A program made the translations under genes and the position numbers. DNA of 41,420 bases from Gracilibacillus oryzae (GTDB lineage Bacteria; Bacillota; Bacilli; Bacillales; Amphibacillaceae), in contig NZ_ML762424.1 of the NCBI RefSeq assembly GCF_009498735.1, positions 44,298-85,717 on the forward strand. Direction: 5' to 3'. Of the stretch, positions 24,112 through 33,570 are shown one piece after another (the first letter of the stretch is position 1; each line of letters begins with the position of its first letter). Below the pieces are notes generated by a model that was not told the DNA's origin, did no database searches, and saw nothing but the letters and a program-made list of their open reading frames with translations.

Positions 24112-25616
24112 TCGTCCCTTCCCCCTGTCGAATAAAATAATAAATCTTCCTCTGTCACATCTTTTGTATTTACTTCTTTAACTACTTTTCCATCAAAAAT
24201 GATATAGGCTCTGTCCGTAATTCCTTTTATTTCTGCCAGTTCACTAGATGCATAGATGATAGCTTTGCCTCGCTTGGCAAGTTCGAGAATCAATGTGAAA
24301 ATATCTTTTTTGGAGCCAACATCCACTCCTTTTGTTGGTTCATCAAAAATATAAACATCTGCATCTGTCACAAGCCATTTGCCAATAGCTACCTTTTGCT
24401 GGTTACCGCCAGACAGGTTTTGCAGCTTTGTCTCAATCGTTGGTGTCTTAACCCCGAGCCTTTCCACCATCTGACTAGTAACCTTTCTCTCTTTGGAAAA
24501 ATTCAGGAAAGAGAAAAATCTGGTAAAGTCTTTTAAATTAGCGGAAGTCATATTAGTGACGACATCTTCTTCCACTAATATTCCTTCTTTCCGTCTTTCT
24601 TCAGGTACAAATGCCAGTCCTGCTTTTGCAGCATGTGCTGGTATCTTTGGTTTGATTCTTTTGCCATGTAACGTAATCGATCCTTCTACTTTCTCTGAAG
24701 CCCCAAAAAGTGCTTTGCAAATCTCAGTTTTTCCTGCACCAACTAATCCAGCAAGTCCAATTACTTCCCCGCTTCGCACATGGAAGCTGACATCATTAAC
24801 TTTATCTGCATCTCTTAATCTGTTTACTTCTAAGATAGACTCACCTGTCGTTTTTTCGATTACAGGAAATTGTTCATCCATTTTCTTACCAAGCATTTTT
24901 TCCACAATCTCATTCACTGTAACTGATTGAATCGTATCCTCACTAATAAACCTGCCATTTCGCATGACGGTAATATAATTACATATTTCAAAAAGCTCCT
25001 GCAGGCGGTGGGATATAAATATAACGGCAACATGCTCTTCCTGTAACTTTCTTACAATTCGAAATAACTGATCTGTCTCTGCTGTACTTAAAGGAGCTGT
25101 TGGTTCGTCTAAAATCAAGAAACGACACTTACTTGAAATAGCTCGTGCAATTAACACCATTTGTTTCTCTGCTAATGTTAATGAACTGACTAATTGCTTT
25201 GAGGAAACGTTAATACGCAGATCCTCTAACACTCTGCTCGCTTCCTGATGAATTTTTTGATAATTTACCCACTGGCTTTTTCCCATATCACTGACGAGAT
25301 GATTCAGCATAATATTCTCTCCTACCGTTAGATATGGAATTAATGCCGTATCAACTTCCTGATAAACAATCTGAATACCGTGGGCTTTCGCATCTTTTGG
25401 TGAGCGTATCTCTACTTGTTTTCCATCTATTACGATTGTTCCTGAATAATGGGTATACGCTCCTGATAATACTTTCATCAACGTTGATTTTCCTGCACCA
25501 TTTGCCCCAATCAATGCGTGAACATCCCCTGAATCAATTTGAAAAGTTGCCTGATCCAGTGCACGCACACCAGGGAAATCTATTGTTATATCTTTCATTT
25601 GCAATGCAATTGACAT
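24108..25616 (-). CDS. Sugar ABC transporter ATPase, tandem-domain (RbsA-like)
   Basis: About 502 residues with two nucleotide-binding domains. Domain 1: Walker A GANGAGKSTLMK, Walker B FLILDEPTAPLS, signature region SSLTLAEKQMV. Domain 2: Walker A-like GLVGAGKTE, signature NLSGGNQQKVAIGKWL, and FDEPTKGVDVG. The frame begins at a GTG (25625), but AGGTG overlaps that codon; the ATGs at 25619 and 25616 are better placed, and I use 25616. A hairpin in the gap upstream probably lowers its expression relative to the binding protein. Confidence 0.92.
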   Translation of the reverse strand: MSIALQMKDITIDFPGVRALDQATFQIDSGDVHALIGANGAGKSTLMKVLSGAYTHYSGTIVIDGKQVEIRSPKDAKAHGIQIVYQEVDTALIPYLTVGENIMLNHLVSDMGKSQWVNYQKIHQEASRVLEDLRINVSSKQLVSSLTLAEKQMVLIARAISSKCRFLILDEPTAPLSTAETDQLFRIVRKLQEEHVAVIFISHRLQELFEICNYITVMRNGRFISEDTIQSVTVNEIVEKMLGKKMDEQFPVIEKTTGESILEVNRLRDADKVNDVSFHVRSGEVIGLAGLVGAGKTEICKALFGASEKVEGSITLHGKRIKPKIPAHAAKAGLAFVPEERRKEGILVEEDVVTNMTSANLKDFTRFFSFLNFSKERKVTSQMVERLGVKTPTIETKLQNLSGGNQQKVAIGKWLVTDADVYIFDEPTKGVDVGSKKDIFTLILELAKRGKAIIYASSELAEIKGITDRAYIIFDGKVVKEVNTKDVTEEDLLFYSTGGRDE

Positions 25617-25665
25617 CATTTTCACCTACTTTGCTCTCAATTCGTTTAGCAAGGCATATGTAAAA

Positions 25666-25701
25666 GATAGAAAGCAAATGGCCGGACCATTGCTTTCTAT
25701 C
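25666..25701 (-). terminator. Intercistronic hairpin after the sugar-binding lipoprotein gene
   Basis: GATAGAAAGCAAATGG (25666-25681) pairs with CCATTGCTTTCTATC (25687-25701) with one bulged base; on the minus strand it is followed by TTTTAC. The weak T tail suggests a partial terminator that lets the lipoprotein be made in excess of the ABC and downstream BMC proteins. Confidence 0.7.
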
Positions 25702-25717
25702 ATGTTTGCTTTTTCGA

Positions 25718-26830
25718 TTAATTTTCCTTTAATGTAACCATCCAGTCTTCAAGGAAGGCATCAGACTGCCCCCAGCCTTCGATAACTTCGCTTAATGTTT
25801 CCATGTTCACTTCCTCGCCGGAAGCATTTAATTCTTCCTGTGAAATTAAAGAAGGTTCTAAAGAGTATTCTTGTGGTGTTTCTTCACCTGCTAGTTTCTT
25901 TGCTAGTAATCTAACATTGACAGCACCGATTAATTTCGGATCTACAGCCGCTGTATATTTCCATGGACTTCCTTCTTGCTGCATTAATTGAAGATCAGCA
26001 TTTGAGACATCAATACCGTAAATTGCAACTTCTTCACGTCCAGCTTCGATTAACGCACGTGTTGCTCCTGTCGCAAAAGCATCCCATGTAGCAAAGATTG
26101 CATCAAGTTCCCCTTCAGGCAATTCTGTTAACCATGCGGAAACAGCGTTTTGTGTTTTCATTTGCGGATCTGTTGCATCTCCAAAACGTTTTACTTCTTC
26201 AATACCCGGATTTTCTTCTAACACGCTAGTATACACATTATTTCTTCTTACCATTGGTGGAAATCCATCAACCCATAAATATCCGATTTTCGCCTCTGGG
26301 CCTTGTTCTTCCACTAATTTATCAAGTACGAGCTGTGCCAGTGCTTCATCGTTTTGTGAAGTTAATGTAACACCTTCCACATCTTTTAATTTTGGTTCAG
26401 AGTCAAATGTCACAACCTCGATCCCTGCATCTCTTGCCTGCTGAACCATTTCAACTGTTCTTGCATCATCACCGTGTGAGATAACAAGTCCATCATATTG
26501 CTGATCAATTGCCTGCTGAATAGTGTTGTAGAATGTCTCTGTGTCTCCGTTTGCAGAGAATGTATCTACTTCCATTCCTAATGCAGTTGCTTCCTGCTGT
26601 GCACCAGCAAGGAATTGGGCAGTATGGTCATCTCCGCCGATTTTGCGGACAACCATGATCTTTAATGCTTCCTCTGCCTGAAATGCTTCTGGTACTCCTT
26701 CCAAGTCAGCAGTATCACTTGGCTCTTCTGAACCGCTGTCAGATGATGATTCATCGCCAGTCCCACATGCTGCTAGTATTAACACGAAAAATGCTGCAAA
26801 TAATAGCGCGAAAAGTTTTGAACCTTTCAT
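25718..26830 (-). CDS. Sugar-binding lipoprotein of the ABC importer
   Basis: A 370-residue extracellular solute-binding protein. The N-terminus MKGSKLFALLFAAFFVLILA followed by AC gives a lipoprotein signal peptide with the anchoring Cys at residue 22; a Ser/Glu/Asp linker follows. The mature part is a periplasmic-binding-protein-4 (RbsB/LacI-like) fold: FLAGAQQEATALGM, TIQQAIDQQYDGLVISHGD, VVTFDSEP, DAIFATWDAFATGATRAL and VAIYGIDVSNADLQLM. It begins the importer-kinase-isomerase-BMC gene series, behind an inverted repeat and a weak promoter-like sequence. The ligand is inferred, from mtnK/mtnA, to be methylthioribose, 5-deoxyribose or a similar pentose. Confidence 0.92.
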   Translation of the reverse strand: MKGSKLFALLFAAFFVLILAACGTGDESSSDSGSEEPSDTADLEGVPEAFQAEEALKIMVVRKIGGDDHTAQFLAGAQQEATALGMEVDTFSANGDTETFYNTIQQAIDQQYDGLVISHGDDARTVEMVQQARDAGIEVVTFDSEPKLKDVEGVTLTSQNDEALAQLVLDKLVEEQGPEAKIGYLWVDGFPPMVRRNNVYTSVLEENPGIEEVKRFGDATDPQMKTQNAVSAWLTELPEGELDAIFATWDAFATGATRALIEAGREEVAIYGIDVSNADLQLMQQEGSPWKYTAAVDPKLIGAVNVRLLAKKLAGEETPQEYSLEPSLISQEELNASGEEVNMETLSEVIEGWGQSDAFLEDWMVTLKEN

Positions 26831-26850
26831 ACGAACTCCCCCTATATAGT

Positions 26851-26896
26851 ATTATATTATGATAAACGTATCGATTTTTTGTTTGTAGTCGATACG
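26851..26896 (-). promoter_or_regulatory. Putative promoter and operator of the importer-BMC series
   Basis: A TATAAT hexamer lies on the minus strand at 26851-26856, 20 bp before the start codon's RBS region, but no good -35 is visible at 17 bp. Just upstream is a perfect 8-bp inverted repeat, CGTATCGA (26867-26874) / TCGATACG (26889-26896), whose proximal arm covers the -35 position. This fits an operator for a dedicated repressor or activator; no regulator gene is in the BMC locus. Confidence 0.5.
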
Positions 26897-26925
26897 GTAT
26901 ATCCATGATCTCACTTTAATAGAAA

Positions 26926-26944
26926 CAAGGGGACTTGCCCCATG
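26926..26944 (-). terminator. Weak hairpin after metY
   Basis: On the minus strand GGGG/CCCC arms (with flanking CA/TG) around CAAGT are followed by TTGTTTCTATT. The stem is short, so read-through from metY into the importer and BMC genes is likely. Confidence 0.4.
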
Positions 26945-26987
26945 TTCCAATAAGAAATAGAAGCTTGTACTTTATCATGGTGAATGA

Positions 26988-28406
<1,419 letters not shown>

Positions 28407-28414
28407 CTAAGGAT

Positions 28415-28447
28415 ATCATACCATAAATTTTCAGAATTTTGTCGAAA
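28415..28447 (-). promoter_or_regulatory. metY promoter with CodY-like operator
   Basis: Minus-strand extended -10 TGGTATGAT (hexamer 28415-28420). The region just upstream holds AATTTTCAGAATTTT (plus strand 28426-28440), matching 13 of 15 positions of the CodY consensus and covering the spacer and -35. The -35 itself is unclear (TCGACA with long spacing). The wider block 28424-28447 is nearly identical to 12689-12711 before the nucleoside operon. Confidence 0.6.
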
Positions 28448-28462
28448 TTTTTCACATACTTA

Positions 28463-29209
28463 TTAACCAATAATTAAACGAATCGCTCCAATTACCGCAA
28501 ATGCTAAGACAAGGATCTGAAACAAGCGCTGCGGAATGATTTTCAGCACGCTTACACCTATAACAGCACCTGCCAGGACAGCAGGTATCAGCCATAAATT
28601 AAACAGAATTGAATCTGCTGTAATGATGCCTAATGAAATATAAAATGGTACTTTTATGACGTTAACCATAAGGAAAAACCAGGCACCCGTTCCAACAAAC
28701 TCTTTTTTCGGCAGGCCTTTGACAAGAAAATAAATCGCCATAACACCACCTGCTGTATTGCCAATCATTGTGGCAAATCCAGCTAATACGCCCATTGTAA
28801 AAGTAAACAGTTTCGATTCTGGCAAAAGCTGATTAAATCTTTCCCCTAATCGGTCCCTGCTGATATGGAGAACAATCAAAACAAGGATTAGAATCCCGAT
28901 CATCGGCTTTAATTGCTCACTTGTAACAAAACTCAGTATACCATATCCTGCTATAATACCAACCAAAACAGATGGAATTAAAGAGAAAAGATATTTCCAG
29001 ACAACATTTTTGCGGTAATAAGTGACAGCAAATAAGTCACCGGCAATTAACAATGGAAGTAAAATTCCGACAGATTCTCTTGCAGGGAAGATAATCATAA
29101 AGATTGTTACAACAAGAATTCCCATGCTTGCTACACCTGCTTTAGAAAATCCTAATAACAGTGCAGAAAAAATAACGACAATCCATTCCATTAAGGTTAA
29201 ATCAAACAT
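28463..29209 (-). CDS. TauE/SafE-family membrane transporter
   Basis: A 248-residue integral membrane protein with about eight hydrophobic segments. The family pattern shows as SALLLGFSKAGVASMG at the N-terminus and FTMGVLAGFATMIGNTAGGVMAIYFL in the middle (the GxxxGxxGxGGG-type repeat), with KKEFVGTGAWFF after it. Members export sulfite, sulfonates or small organosulfur or carboxylic acids. It starts 21 bp after the AEC transporter and ends 90 bp before metY, whose promoter lies in the gap. Given its neighbours, a sulfur-containing product of the BMC pathway is a possible cargo, but nothing in the sequence shows this. Confidence 0.88.
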   Translation of the reverse strand: MFDLTLMEWIVVIFSALLLGFSKAGVASMGILVVTIFMIIFPARESVGILLPLLIAGDLFAVTYYRKNVVWKYLFSLIPSVLVGIIAGYGILSFVTSEQLKPMIGILILVLIVLHISRDRLGERFNQLLPESKLFTFTMGVLAGFATMIGNTAGGVMAIYFLVKGLPKKEFVGTGAWFFLMVNVIKVPFYISLGIITADSILFNLWLIPAVLAGAVIGVSVLKIIPQRLFQILVLAFAVIGAIRLIIG

Positions 29210-29230
29210 GCTTCTCCACCTTTCAAGCTA

Positions 29231-30142
29231 TTACACTATTAGATTTACAATCAGCCAGATTAAGATAAAACTGATCATCATTGTCATGTTCGATACCGTA
29301 CCGACAAGACGCTGATTATATCCAAAAAGGATCGAATATGGTAAAACAGACATCGATGTTGGCAAAATAAAGCCAATTAACAATGTAAAACGAAACATTT
29401 CATCAGCAGGAAGGAAATAATAACTTAATAAACCAAGTGCTAATCCGATTCCATACTTTGTTACTAGAAATGATGTGATTAATTTGCCATATCCTTTCGC
29501 AAAGGAGAAATTCAAATAAAGACCAAGTAATAATAAGGATAAAGGCATATTTGCCATTGATATCACACTGGAAACATCCACAACAAAATCAGGGAGACTA
29601 AAATCAAAAACGCTTAGTAAACACATAATAATATAAGTTTGCAAAGGGATGGATTTAGCCAATTTATAGATAATTCCTCTTGTTTCCAACATACCGTTAT
29701 TCTCTGAATAAATTCCTGCAATAATATAACTGAGCCCAAATACGATAAACGCATTCCCGACATCAAACATGCCAAAATACTTTAACCCTTCAAAACCAAA
29801 GAGCCCTTCCACTAATGGATAAGCAAACAGGCCAATGTTTAAGCCAGGCACCATCATACTGAACATGCCACGATCATGTCTTGATTGTTTTCTAAAGATA
29901 AATAATGCGATAAATCCACCCATAATTCCATAAACAAATGAAATCACGATTAAGTAGAATAAAGAAGAAGTAAATTCAACATCACTAAAAGTAACAATAA
30001 TAAGACTCGGCAATGTGATATTAAAGATGATTCGAGCGACGCCTTCCCCATCTGATTCTTTTACGATATTCGCCTTTTTCAGCAGAAAACCGATTGCTAT
30101 AATAAGTACTGAAATGAAAAACTGTTCATTAAATCCACTCAT
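29231..30142 (-). CDS. AEC (auxin efflux carrier) family transporter
   Basis: A 303-residue membrane protein with about ten helices. Seen: an N-terminal FFISVLIIAIGFLLKKANIV, IARIIFNITLPSLIIVTFSDVEF (family helix with conserved N-x-x-L-P), GLNIGLFAYPLVEGLFGFEG, and SMSVLPYSILFGYNQ near the end. Bacterial members move carboxylates such as malate. RBS AGAAGGAG precedes the ATG. Together with the downstream TauE gene it forms a two-gene transporter unit upstream of metY. Confidence 0.88.
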   Translation of the reverse strand: MSGFNEQFFISVLIIAIGFLLKKANIVKESDGEGVARIIFNITLPSLIIVTFSDVEFTSSLFYLIVISFVYGIMGGFIALFIFRKQSRHDRGMFSMMVPGLNIGLFAYPLVEGLFGFEGLKYFGMFDVGNAFIVFGLSYIIAGIYSENNGMLETRGIIYKLAKSIPLQTYIIMCLLSVFDFSLPDFVVDVSSVISMANMPLSLLLLGLYLNFSFAKGYGKLITSFLVTKYGIGLALGLLSYYFLPADEMFRFTLLIGFILPTSMSVLPYSILFGYNQRLVGTVSNMTMMISFILIWLIVNLIV

Positions 30143-30153
30143 ATGCTGCTCCT

Positions 30154-30170
30154 TCTCTTTTTATCTGAAA
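30154..30170 (-). promoter_or_regulatory. Weak CodY-like box before the AEC transporter gene
   Basis: TTTTATCTGAAAATG (plus strand) matches about 11 of 15 positions of the CodY consensus, directly upstream of the AEC gene's Shine-Dalgarno. On its own this is marginal; it is listed because better boxes lie at 28426 and 12695. Confidence 0.3.
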
Positions 30171-30232
30171 ATGGTGCCAAATGCACATAAGTATATACTA
30201 ACAGAATACAGACACAATGTAATATTCTATTT

Positions 30233-30285
30233 TTGACAGGATACCTGATAAGTTGTACGATGATAATGGTTGAAAATGGTATAAT
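30233..30285 (+). promoter_or_regulatory. Promoters for lipM-lipA
   Basis: Two candidates overlap: TTGACA (30233-30238), 17 bp, TACGAT (30256-30261), and an extended -10 TGGTATAAT (30277-30285). Either gives a leader of 140-170 nt. Confidence 0.55.
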
Positions 30286-30426
30286 GTTGCTATAATCAGC
30301 AGTGGTTAATGCAGACGTTCAGCACTGTGATAATTCAGTTCCTCTTTCAACTTTAATTTTACATAATACTTCTAGCAGTGGGGGGGAATGGGCGAATGAT
30401 TTCATAACGGTCATCGCCTAATATCA

Positions 30427-31245
30427 ATGGGAGAAACATGGTATTTTATCGACTCAGGCAAATGTCATCCTGCTTATAATATGGCGGTTGATGAATGTCT
30501 GTTAAATTGGCACAGCAAGGGAGAGATCCCGCCAGTCATCCGTTTTTATGAATGGGAGCCTGCAGGATTATCTGTCGGGTATTTCCAAAAAACAACAAAT
30601 AAGATTGATTTAGACGCATTAAAAAAGCAGAATATTCCGCTAGTTCGAAGGTTAACTGGAGGAAGAGCAGTACTGCACGACAAGGAACTGACATATAGTG
30701 TGGTTGTTTCAGAAGATCATCCGGACATGCCGCATTCGGTAAAGGATGCTTATCGGGTGATATCTCAAGGTCTTCTGGAAGGTTTTCACCTGCTGGGGGT
30801 TGATGCTTCATTCGCTATCCCTGAAGGAAAACTGGAAACAACGCAATCCGCTGTGTGCTTTGAAGAACCTTCCTGGTATGAATTAGTGATCGATGGCAAA
30901 AAAGCAGCAGGCAGTGCGCAGACAAGGCAAAAAGGAGTTATTTTGCAGCATGGGTCGATTCCGATTACGATCGATGATGACAAATTGTATGATTTTTTCC
31001 TTTATTCAAATGAAAAGGTAAAAGAAAGGGCAAAGAAAGCTTTTAAAGATAAGGCTGTTGCTATTCAAGATGTGTTATCCAAAAAAGTCACAATGGAAGA
31101 TACCAAAAAGGCATTTCACCAAGGTTTTGCAAAAGGATTAAATATTGATTTCGTTGCATATGATTTTTCAGAGTCCCAATTAAAAGAAATTGACGAACTG
31201 ATGAAAACAAAGTATATGGATGATTCCTGGAACTTATCTAGATAG
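30427..31245 (+). CDS. lipM: Octanoyltransferase LipM
   Basis: A 272-residue protein of the BPL/LplA fold that transfers octanoyl groups from acyl carrier protein to GcvH, starting lipoate synthesis. Seen: ETWYFIDSGKCHPAYNMAVD at the start, VIRFYEW, RRLTGGRAVLHDKELTYSVV (74-93), and the acyl-accepting C144 in SAVCFEEPSWYEL followed by KKAAGSAQTRQKGVILQHGS. It matches B. subtilis LipM rather than LplA or LipL. No clear Shine-Dalgarno precedes the ATG; instead a small hairpin ends 8 bases before it. lipA follows 12 bp after its stop. Confidence 0.92.
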   Translation: MGETWYFIDSGKCHPAYNMAVDECLLNWHSKGEIPPVIRFYEWEPAGLSVGYFQKTTNKIDLDALKKQNIPLVRRLTGGRAVLHDKELTYSVVVSEDHPDMPHSVKDAYRVISQGLLEGFHLLGVDASFAIPEGKLETTQSAVCFEEPSWYELVIDGKKAAGSAQTRQKGVILQHGSIPITIDDDKLYDFFLYSNEKVKERAKKAFKDKAVAIQDVLSKKVTMEDTKKAFHQGFAKGLNIDFVAYDFSESQLKEIDELMKTKYMDDSWNLSR

Positions 31246-31257
31246 GAGACGATGTTG

Positions 31258-32205
31258 ATGGCAAATAAAGAAGAACACTTACGTAAACCAGAATGGCTGA
31301 AAATTAAAATTAACACAAACAAATCTTATAACAAATTAAAACACTTAATGCGTGATAAAAGACTAAACACTGTCTGTGAAGAAGCGAAATGCCCGAATAT
31401 CCACGAATGCTGGAGTGAGCGCCAGACAGCGACATTTATGATTTTAGGGGACACTTGTACAAGAGGCTGTCGTTTCTGTGCAGTAAAAACCGGTCTGCCG
31501 AATGAATTAGACTGGGGCGAACCGGCACGTGTTGCTGAATCTGTAGAGATCATGGGTCTGAAACACGTTGTGGTAACAGCTGTTGCCCGTGATGACTTAA
31601 AAGATGGCGGTGCAGCTGTATTCGCGGAAACAGTACGTCAAATTCGCGAAAGAGTACCAGGCTGTTCGATTGAAATATTGCCTTCTGATATGAAAGGTGA
31701 TTATGAAAGCTTACATACATTAATGGACGGTCAGCCAGACATTTTTAACCACAATATTGAAACAGTAAGACGGTTAACCAAAAAAGTCCGTGCTATTGCG
31801 ATGTATGATCGTTCATTGGAATTATTACGCCGTGTAAAAGAAATTGCTCCTAATACTCCGACTAAGTCAAGCATTATGGTTGGTTTAGGTGAAACAAAAG
31901 AAGAAATTATTGAAGCAATGGATGACCTTCGAGCAAACAATGTAGATATTATGACAATCGGTCAATACCTGCAGCCAACGAAAAAGCATTTGAAGGTGGA
32001 ACGTTATTATCATCCAGATGAATTCAAAGAATTAAAAGAGATCGCATTTTCAAAAGGATTCAAACATTGTGAAGCCGGGCCACTTGTTCGTTCGTCTTAT
32101 CATGCGGATGAGCAAGTAAACAAATCAACAGCACAACGCCGCTTGAATTATGTGAAAGGCTATGAGGAAACAAGCGGAGAAAAGCTGACAAACCTTACAT
32201 TTTAA
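31258..32205 (+). CDS. lipA: Lipoyl synthase (radical SAM)
   Basis: A 315-residue radical-SAM enzyme inserting two sulfurs into octanoyl groups. Both iron-sulfur motifs are visible: the auxiliary cluster [13 protein letters not shown] and the radical-SAM CTRGCRFC. Also seen: [31 protein letters not shown] and the C-terminal [14 protein letters not shown] with the conserved RSSYHA. The frame has an ATG at 31252, but AGGAG (31244-31248) is only 3 bases from it and 9 from the ATG at 31258, which I use. Each lipoyl group made releases two 5'-deoxyadenosine, one possible source of 5-deoxyribose for the BMC pathway. Confidence 0.96.
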   Translation: MANKEEHLRKPEWLKIKINTNKSYNKLKHLMRDKRLNTVCEEAKCPNIHECWSERQTATFMILGDTCTRGCRFCAVKTGLPNELDWGEPARVAESVEIMGLKHVVVTAVARDDLKDGGAAVFAETVRQIRERVPGCSIEILPSDMKGDYESLHTLMDGQPDIFNHNIETVRRLTKKVRAIAMYDRSLELLRRVKEIAPNTPTKSSIMVGLGETKEEIIEAMDDLRANNVDIMTIGQYLQPTKKHLKVERYYHPDEFKELKEIAFSKGFKHCEAGPLVRSSYHADEQVNKSTAQRRLNYVKGYEETSGEKLTNLTF

Positions 32206-32220
32206 TAAAGGAGCATATCA

Positions 32221-33021
32221 ATGGCAGAGTCTAAAGCATTGTTTTTAGATATTGATGGTACCATTTTGCGGGAAGACCATTCCATTGAAGATTCTACTAA
32301 AATTGCAGTAAAACAAGCACAATCTCAGGGAATAGAAGTATTTCTGGCAACAGGAAGACCCTTACATGAGATTAGTGATATCGCAGAAGCGCTAAATATT
32401 ACATCCTTTATCGGTTACAATGGTGCTTACGCCCTTTATCAAGATCAGGTGCTGGTTAATGAAACAATGCCTGCTGAAATGATTGAACATTACTTAAAGG
32501 TTGCAAAAGAAAACAATCATGAATTGATCTTATATACAAATAAATTGAATTTGTTAACATCTTTAGATAAGGAAGTTGTCAAGCAGTTTATTGACTATTT
32601 TCACTTAGGGGATGTCCAGCTCTATTCCGAAGAATTTGCCAATGATATTCTTGGTATTACCATTATGAATGTAAAACCAAAAGAGCCGGCATTATACAAC
32701 CTGGATGGAGATGAGATTTACTTATCCCAAGTTAATGTAAAAGGGATGGAGCATTGCTATGATGTTATCAGGGAGAATGTCAATAAAGGAATTGCAGTTG
32801 AAAAAATCCTGATAGAACTGAATATTTCACCAGATGAAGCAATAGCATTTGGTGATGGTATGAATGATAAACAAATGCTTGCATATGTCGGCAACAGTTT
32901 TGCCATGGGAAACTGCCATCCGGAATTACTGAAACATTCCAGGTATCAGACTAGTTCTGTTGAAGAATCCGGGATCTATAATGGATTGAAGACACTGGGA
33001 ATAATTAAAGATGATGATTAA
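32221..33021 (+). CDS. HAD-superfamily hydrolase, Cof type
   Basis: A 266-residue phosphatase. Motif I is LFLDIDGTILREDHS (DxD with the nucleophilic Asp), motif II the LATGRPLHE threonine, and motif III/IV GDGMNDKQML; the C2-type cap lies between. Such proteins hydrolyse sugar phosphates, FMN or pyridoxal phosphate and the substrate cannot be told. It lies 15 bp after lipA with AAAGGAG before the ATG, so it is probably the third gene of the lip unit. Confidence 0.9.
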   Translation: MAESKALFLDIDGTILREDHSIEDSTKIAVKQAQSQGIEVFLATGRPLHEISDIAEALNITSFIGYNGAYALYQDQVLVNETMPAEMIEHYLKVAKENNHELILYTNKLNLLTSLDKEVVKQFIDYFHLGDVQLYSEEFANDILGITIMNVKPKEPALYNLDGDEIYLSQVNVKGMEHCYDVIRENVNKGIAVEKILIELNISPDEAIAFGDGMNDKQMLAYVGNSFAMGNCHPELLKHSRYQTSSVEESGIYNGLKTLGIIKDDD

Positions 33022-33032
33022 CCATAAACAAA

Positions 33033-33085
33033 AAAAGAGCAAAGTATAAATCAGGTTGGGTTACCAGCCTGGTTTTTACTTTGCC
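33033..33085. terminator. Large hairpin after the HAD gene
   Basis: GCAAAGTA (33039-33046) pairs with TACTTTGC, with inner pairing between TAAATCAGGTTGG and CCAGCCTGGTTTTTA. An A run precedes the stem, so on the minus strand it is a textbook intrinsic terminator; on the plus strand the T-rich part lies inside the stem. Probably bidirectional. The following 280 bp (33086-33368) hold only the yjcZ promoter region; I see no further gene. Confidence 0.65.
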
Positions 33086-33308
33086 TGCAGTGAAAGCACA
33101 CCTTAAATGGATTGGGGAGCAACTAGCATCATACATATAAGCTGAAAAAAGTGGACTAAGTATTTTTTAACTTACATGTAACAACTAGGTGTTATCCATA
33201 CTATAGCAAACGAATAATCCGTTGCCTCTTCTCTTGTCATAATATCTTACACTCTTTTTCCCCACAATTGTTAACCGCCCATTTTTCATAAATATAGACA
33301 TTTACCCT

Positions 33309-33336
33309 AACCGATTAGACGAATTGACATACATTA
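33309..33336 (+). promoter_or_regulatory. Putative SigK promoter for the yjcZ-like gene
   Basis: AACC (33309-33312), 15 bp, CATACATTA (33328-33336), fitting the mother-cell SigK pattern (AC, about 16 bp, CATAnnnTA). The gene's sporulation family supports it. Confidence 0.45.
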
Positions 33337-33368
33337 ATTAGTGAAAACAATGAAGGAGGTTGATATTT

Positions 33369-33518
33369 GTGAGTTACTACGGATGTAATCCATGTGGAGG
33401 ATACGGCAGTGGATACGGTGGCGGCTACGGTTATGGTGGCGGTTACGGAAGCGGATTTGCTTTGATCGTTGTACTATTTATCTTATTGATCATTGTAGGT
33501 GCTTCATTCTACAGCTAA
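33369..33518 (+). CDS. YjcZ-family sporulation miniprotein (49 aa)
   Basis: A 49-residue protein starting at GTG with AAGGAGG 10 bases upstream. The first 30 residues are Gly/Tyr-rich with a CNPC motif ([20 protein letters not shown]), and the last 19 form a single hydrophobic helix ([18 protein letters not shown]). This is the exact layout of the YjcZ/SscA miniproteins of Bacillus, small spore-associated proteins made in the mother cell. It stands alone between convergent units and ends at a strong hairpin. Confidence 0.9.
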   Translation: MSYYGCNPCGGYGSGYGGGYGYGGGYGSGFALIVVLFILLIIVGASFYS

Positions 33519-33529
33519 TTTAGTTAACA

Positions 33530-33566
33530 TTGCAGCGCCCGAGTAATCGGGCGCTGCAATTTGTTA
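33530..33566. terminator. Strong hairpin terminator shared by yjcZ-like and GH127 genes
   Basis: A perfect 13-bp stem TTGCAGCGCCCGA / TCGGGCGCTGCAA (33530-33542, 33547-33559) with a 4-base loop, followed on the plus strand by TTTGTT. It separates the plus-strand miniprotein from the convergent glycosidase gene and may act in both directions. Confidence 0.85.
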
Positions 33567-33570
33567 TCCA

